Source of the DNA: Nitrospira sp.
GTDB taxonomy: Bacteria > UBA9089 > CG2-30-40-21 > SBAY01
DNA: 6,526 nt
Assembly (NCBI GenBank): GCA_005239945.1
Contig: SBAY01000268.1
Coordinates: 1-6,526, forward strand
Direction of reading: 5' to 3'
A program made the position numbers and the translations under genes. Position 1 is the stretch's first letter. Each line of letters starts with the position of its first letter. Below the pieces are notes generated by a model. That model was given only the letters and a program-made list of their open reading frames with translations, was not told where the DNA came from and ran no database searches. Positions 4,944 to 6,526 of this stretch are shown here, one piece after another.

Positions 4944-6320
4944 TTATTTCCCTATACAAAAATTAGAGAATATTTCATTGAGAATGTCTTCGGTAACGGT
5001 CTCACCGACAATTAATCCGAGGTTATTCAGCAATTCCCGTAAGTCTATGGCTATGAACTCAAAAGAGAGATTCGCCTCAATACCCTTTATGGCTGAATTT
5101 ATGTTTTCGAATGCAGACGCAAGTGCCTCTTTATGCCTGATATTAGTAATGATGGGCTCATCTGTCGATAAAATTTTGCCGGCAAAAAATATCCCTTTTA
5201 TGATTTGCTTTAAGTCATTTAAACCAACCCCCTTAGTTACAGAAAGGTTTATCATTGGTTTGCCAGGAAGGTGTTTTTCTATCTCATGAATTTCAACCCG
5301 AGATGGTAAATCACACTTATTAATGACTAATATCGCCTCTTTGGTTTTTAATTCCTCCATAATTCTTATGTCATCCATCGTTAGAGGTGTGGAACCATCG
5401 ATAACCAGGATAACCAGATCTGCCTGATTGAGAGCCTCCTTTGCCCGCCGGATACCCTCTTCCTCCACAATATCCACTGTATGCCGTAATCCAGCAGTAT
5501 CTATTACCTTCAATGGGATACCTTCAATATCAATCATCTCCTCGATTGTATCCCGTGTAGTTCCTGGAATATGGGTGACAATCGCCCTTGGTTTGCCCAC
5601 TAAAGCGTTTAGCAAACTTGATTTGCCGACATTAGGACGACCAACAATCGTAGTCATCACACCCTGTTGTAAAATCCGGCCATACTTAGCTGTCTCAATC
5701 AATTTCTTGATTTCCAGACTGATTTTAGTCAATCTCTGCCGAACTTCTTCAAGCGTGATTAACTCAATATCCTCTTCATAAAAATCAATACTGACCTCTA
5801 ACTCGGCTAAAAGGGAGATAATCATCTGTCGCAGGATGGATATTTGTTGATGAAGGTTACCTGAAAGTTGTGAGAGGGCGAATTTAGCGGATAGGTCTGT
5901 TTTGGCACGAATCAATTCAACTACTGCCTCTGCCTGGGATAAATCAATTCTGCCATTTAAGAATGCCCGTTTAGTAAATTCCCCGAGTTCTGCCAATCGT
6001 GCCCCTGAGGATAAAACCGTCTCCAGAATTCTATTTAATTGAATAATCCCCCCATGGGCATTTATCTCAACTACATCCTCACGGGTGTAGGTTTTTGGGG
6101 CAAGCATTACTGAAAGAAGCACGGTATCAAGAATCTCAGAGGTAGTAGGGTCAATTATTTGACCATAATGAATCGTATGTGTGGCAAGTTTGGAGACCTT
6201 TTCTTTACCTTTAAATATCTTATCTGCTATTTCAATAGCCTTTTTGCCACTTAATCTAACAATCCCAATCCCACCTTCACCTAAAGGTGTAGAAATAGCG
6301 GCAATGGTGTCATTTAACAT
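4944..6320 (-). CDS. mnmE: tRNA uridine-5-carboxymethylaminomethyl GTPase MnmE (TrmE)
   Basis: A complete 458-residue protein, the usual family length. With MnmG it modifies the wobble uridine (U34) of certain tRNAs, using a methylene-tetrahydrofolate-derived carbon and GTP hydrolysis. Domain order: N-terminal folate-binding domain starting NDTIAAISTPLGEGGIGIVR (3-22) with the HGG motif (89-91); a helical domain; and the inserted G domain with GRPNVGKSS (227-235), TTRDT (254-258), DTAGLR (274-279) and NKCD (334-337). The C-terminal FCIGK (454-458) carries the invariant catalytic cysteine, Cys455. All key residues appear intact. The start is set by the conserved N-terminus and by AAGG (6331-6328) 7 nt upstream, a modest ribosome binding site. 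It is convergent with the DUF1641 gene and functionally unrelated to it. mnmG is not in the window. Confidence 0.98.
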   Translation of the reverse strand: MLNDTIAAISTPLGEGGIGIVRLSGKKAIEIADKIFKGKEKVSKLATHTIHYGQIIDPTTSEILDTVLLSVMLAPKTYTREDVVEINAHGGIIQLNRILETVLSSGARLAELGEFTKRAFLNGRIDLSQAEAVVELIRAKTDLSAKFALSQLSGNLHQQISILRQMIISLLAELEVSIDFYEEDIELITLEEVRQRLTKISLEIKKLIETAKYGRILQQGVMTTIVGRPNVGKSSLLNALVGKPRAIVTHIPGTTRDTIEEMIDIEGIPLKVIDTAGLRHTVDIVEEEGIRRAKEALNQADLVILVIDGSTPLTMDDIRIMEELKTKEAILVINKCDLPSRVEIHEIEKHLPGKPMINLSVTKGVGLNDLKQIIKGIFFAGKILSTDEPIITNIRHKEALASAFENINSAIKGIEANLSFEFIAIDLRELLNNLGLIVGETVTEDILNEIFSNFCIGK

Positions 6321-6403
6321 ATTAGTACCTTAAAGCAAGAAGTTTTAGATTTGTAAAGTTTTAATTGGTAATCCACTTTAATTTTAAAAGGGCATGGTTA
6401 TAT

Positions 6404-6513
6404 TTAACCACAAAGTTCTCAAAGAAGGCACAAAGAACACAAAGAGTAATGAATAGGTTATTTTATAAGTCTTTGTGAACTTTGTGAAGATTCTTTGTGT
6501 CCTTTGTGGTTAA
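6404..6513. repeat. 110-bp CACAAAG-type palindromic repeat upstream of mnmE
   Basis: The left arm 6404-6446 starts TTAACCACAAAG and the right arm 6469-6513 ends CTTTGTGGTTAA. The arms are imperfect inverted copies, each a run of CACAAAG/CAAAG units spaced by a few variable bases, around an AT-rich loop of about 22 bp. It shares the CACAAAG units with 2387-2506. It contains no coding potential. It lies about 85 bp upstream of the mnmE start, so it may fall within the 5' region of that transcript. No convincing mnmE promoter is seen in 6321-6403. Confidence 0.8.
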
Positions 6514-6526
6514 AGATACTGCGATA

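Noticed and set aside
4978..5781. Plus-strand open frames of about 100-117 codons within mnmE
   Set aside because: They are antisense shadows of the conserved MnmE frame, whose motifs are intact throughout.
6404..6513. CRISPR-like array from repeated CACAAAG units
   Set aside because: The units are 7 bp, unevenly spaced and inverted about a centre; there are no constant long repeats with unique spacers and no cas genes.

Overview
This window reads as chromosomal DNA from an AT-rich, Gram-negative-type bacterium. It encodes an outer-membrane porin-like protein with a signal peptide, uses strong AGGAGG ribosome binding sites, has near-consensus TTGACA/TATAAT promoters, and carries a bacterial-type MnmE. 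Sulfide-handling genes and several families of short palindromic intergenic repeats suggest an anaerobic or microaerophilic lineage from a sulfidic habitat, possibly an uncultured candidate phylum. The taxonomic part is inference; nothing here fixes the phylum.

Layout. Positions 1-837 (minus) hold the N-terminal 279 codons of a DUF39/HcyBio homocysteine biosynthesis protein that runs off the left edge. Positions 838-1246 are a divergent regulatory region: a sigma70-type promoter on each strand, a tandem 36-bp duplication covering the leftward promoter, and a perfect 14-bp palindrome between the two. Positions 1247-2218 (plus) encode a 323-aa outer-membrane beta-barrel protein. The gap at 2219-2645 holds a complete miniature inverted-repeat element (12-bp terminal inverted repeats, 9-bp target duplication) with a CACAAAG-type palindrome nested inside; it ends next to the ribosome binding site of the following gene. 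Positions 2646-3809 (plus) encode a sulfide:quinone oxidoreductase of the human-SQOR-like type. Positions 3853-3937 form a three-arm palindromic element. Positions 3958-4827 (plus) encode a DUF1641 protein with three 58-residue repeats. Positions 4944-6320 (minus) encode the tRNA-modifying GTPase MnmE, convergent with the DUF1641 gene. A second CACAAAG palindrome lies at 6404-6513.

How the genes fit together. SQR oxidises sulfide and feeds electrons to the quinone pool, and DUF1641 proteins are recurrent neighbours of SQR-like flavoproteins, so 2646-4827 looks like a two-gene sulfide-oxidation operon. The HcyBio protein belongs to a family that incorporates sulfide-level sulfur into homocysteine. 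The left part of the window therefore has a sulfide theme, with the porin as a possible outer-membrane partner. MnmE is an unrelated housekeeping gene. The most unusual material is the density of short structured elements in almost every gap and the strongly conserved triplication in the DUF1641 protein.
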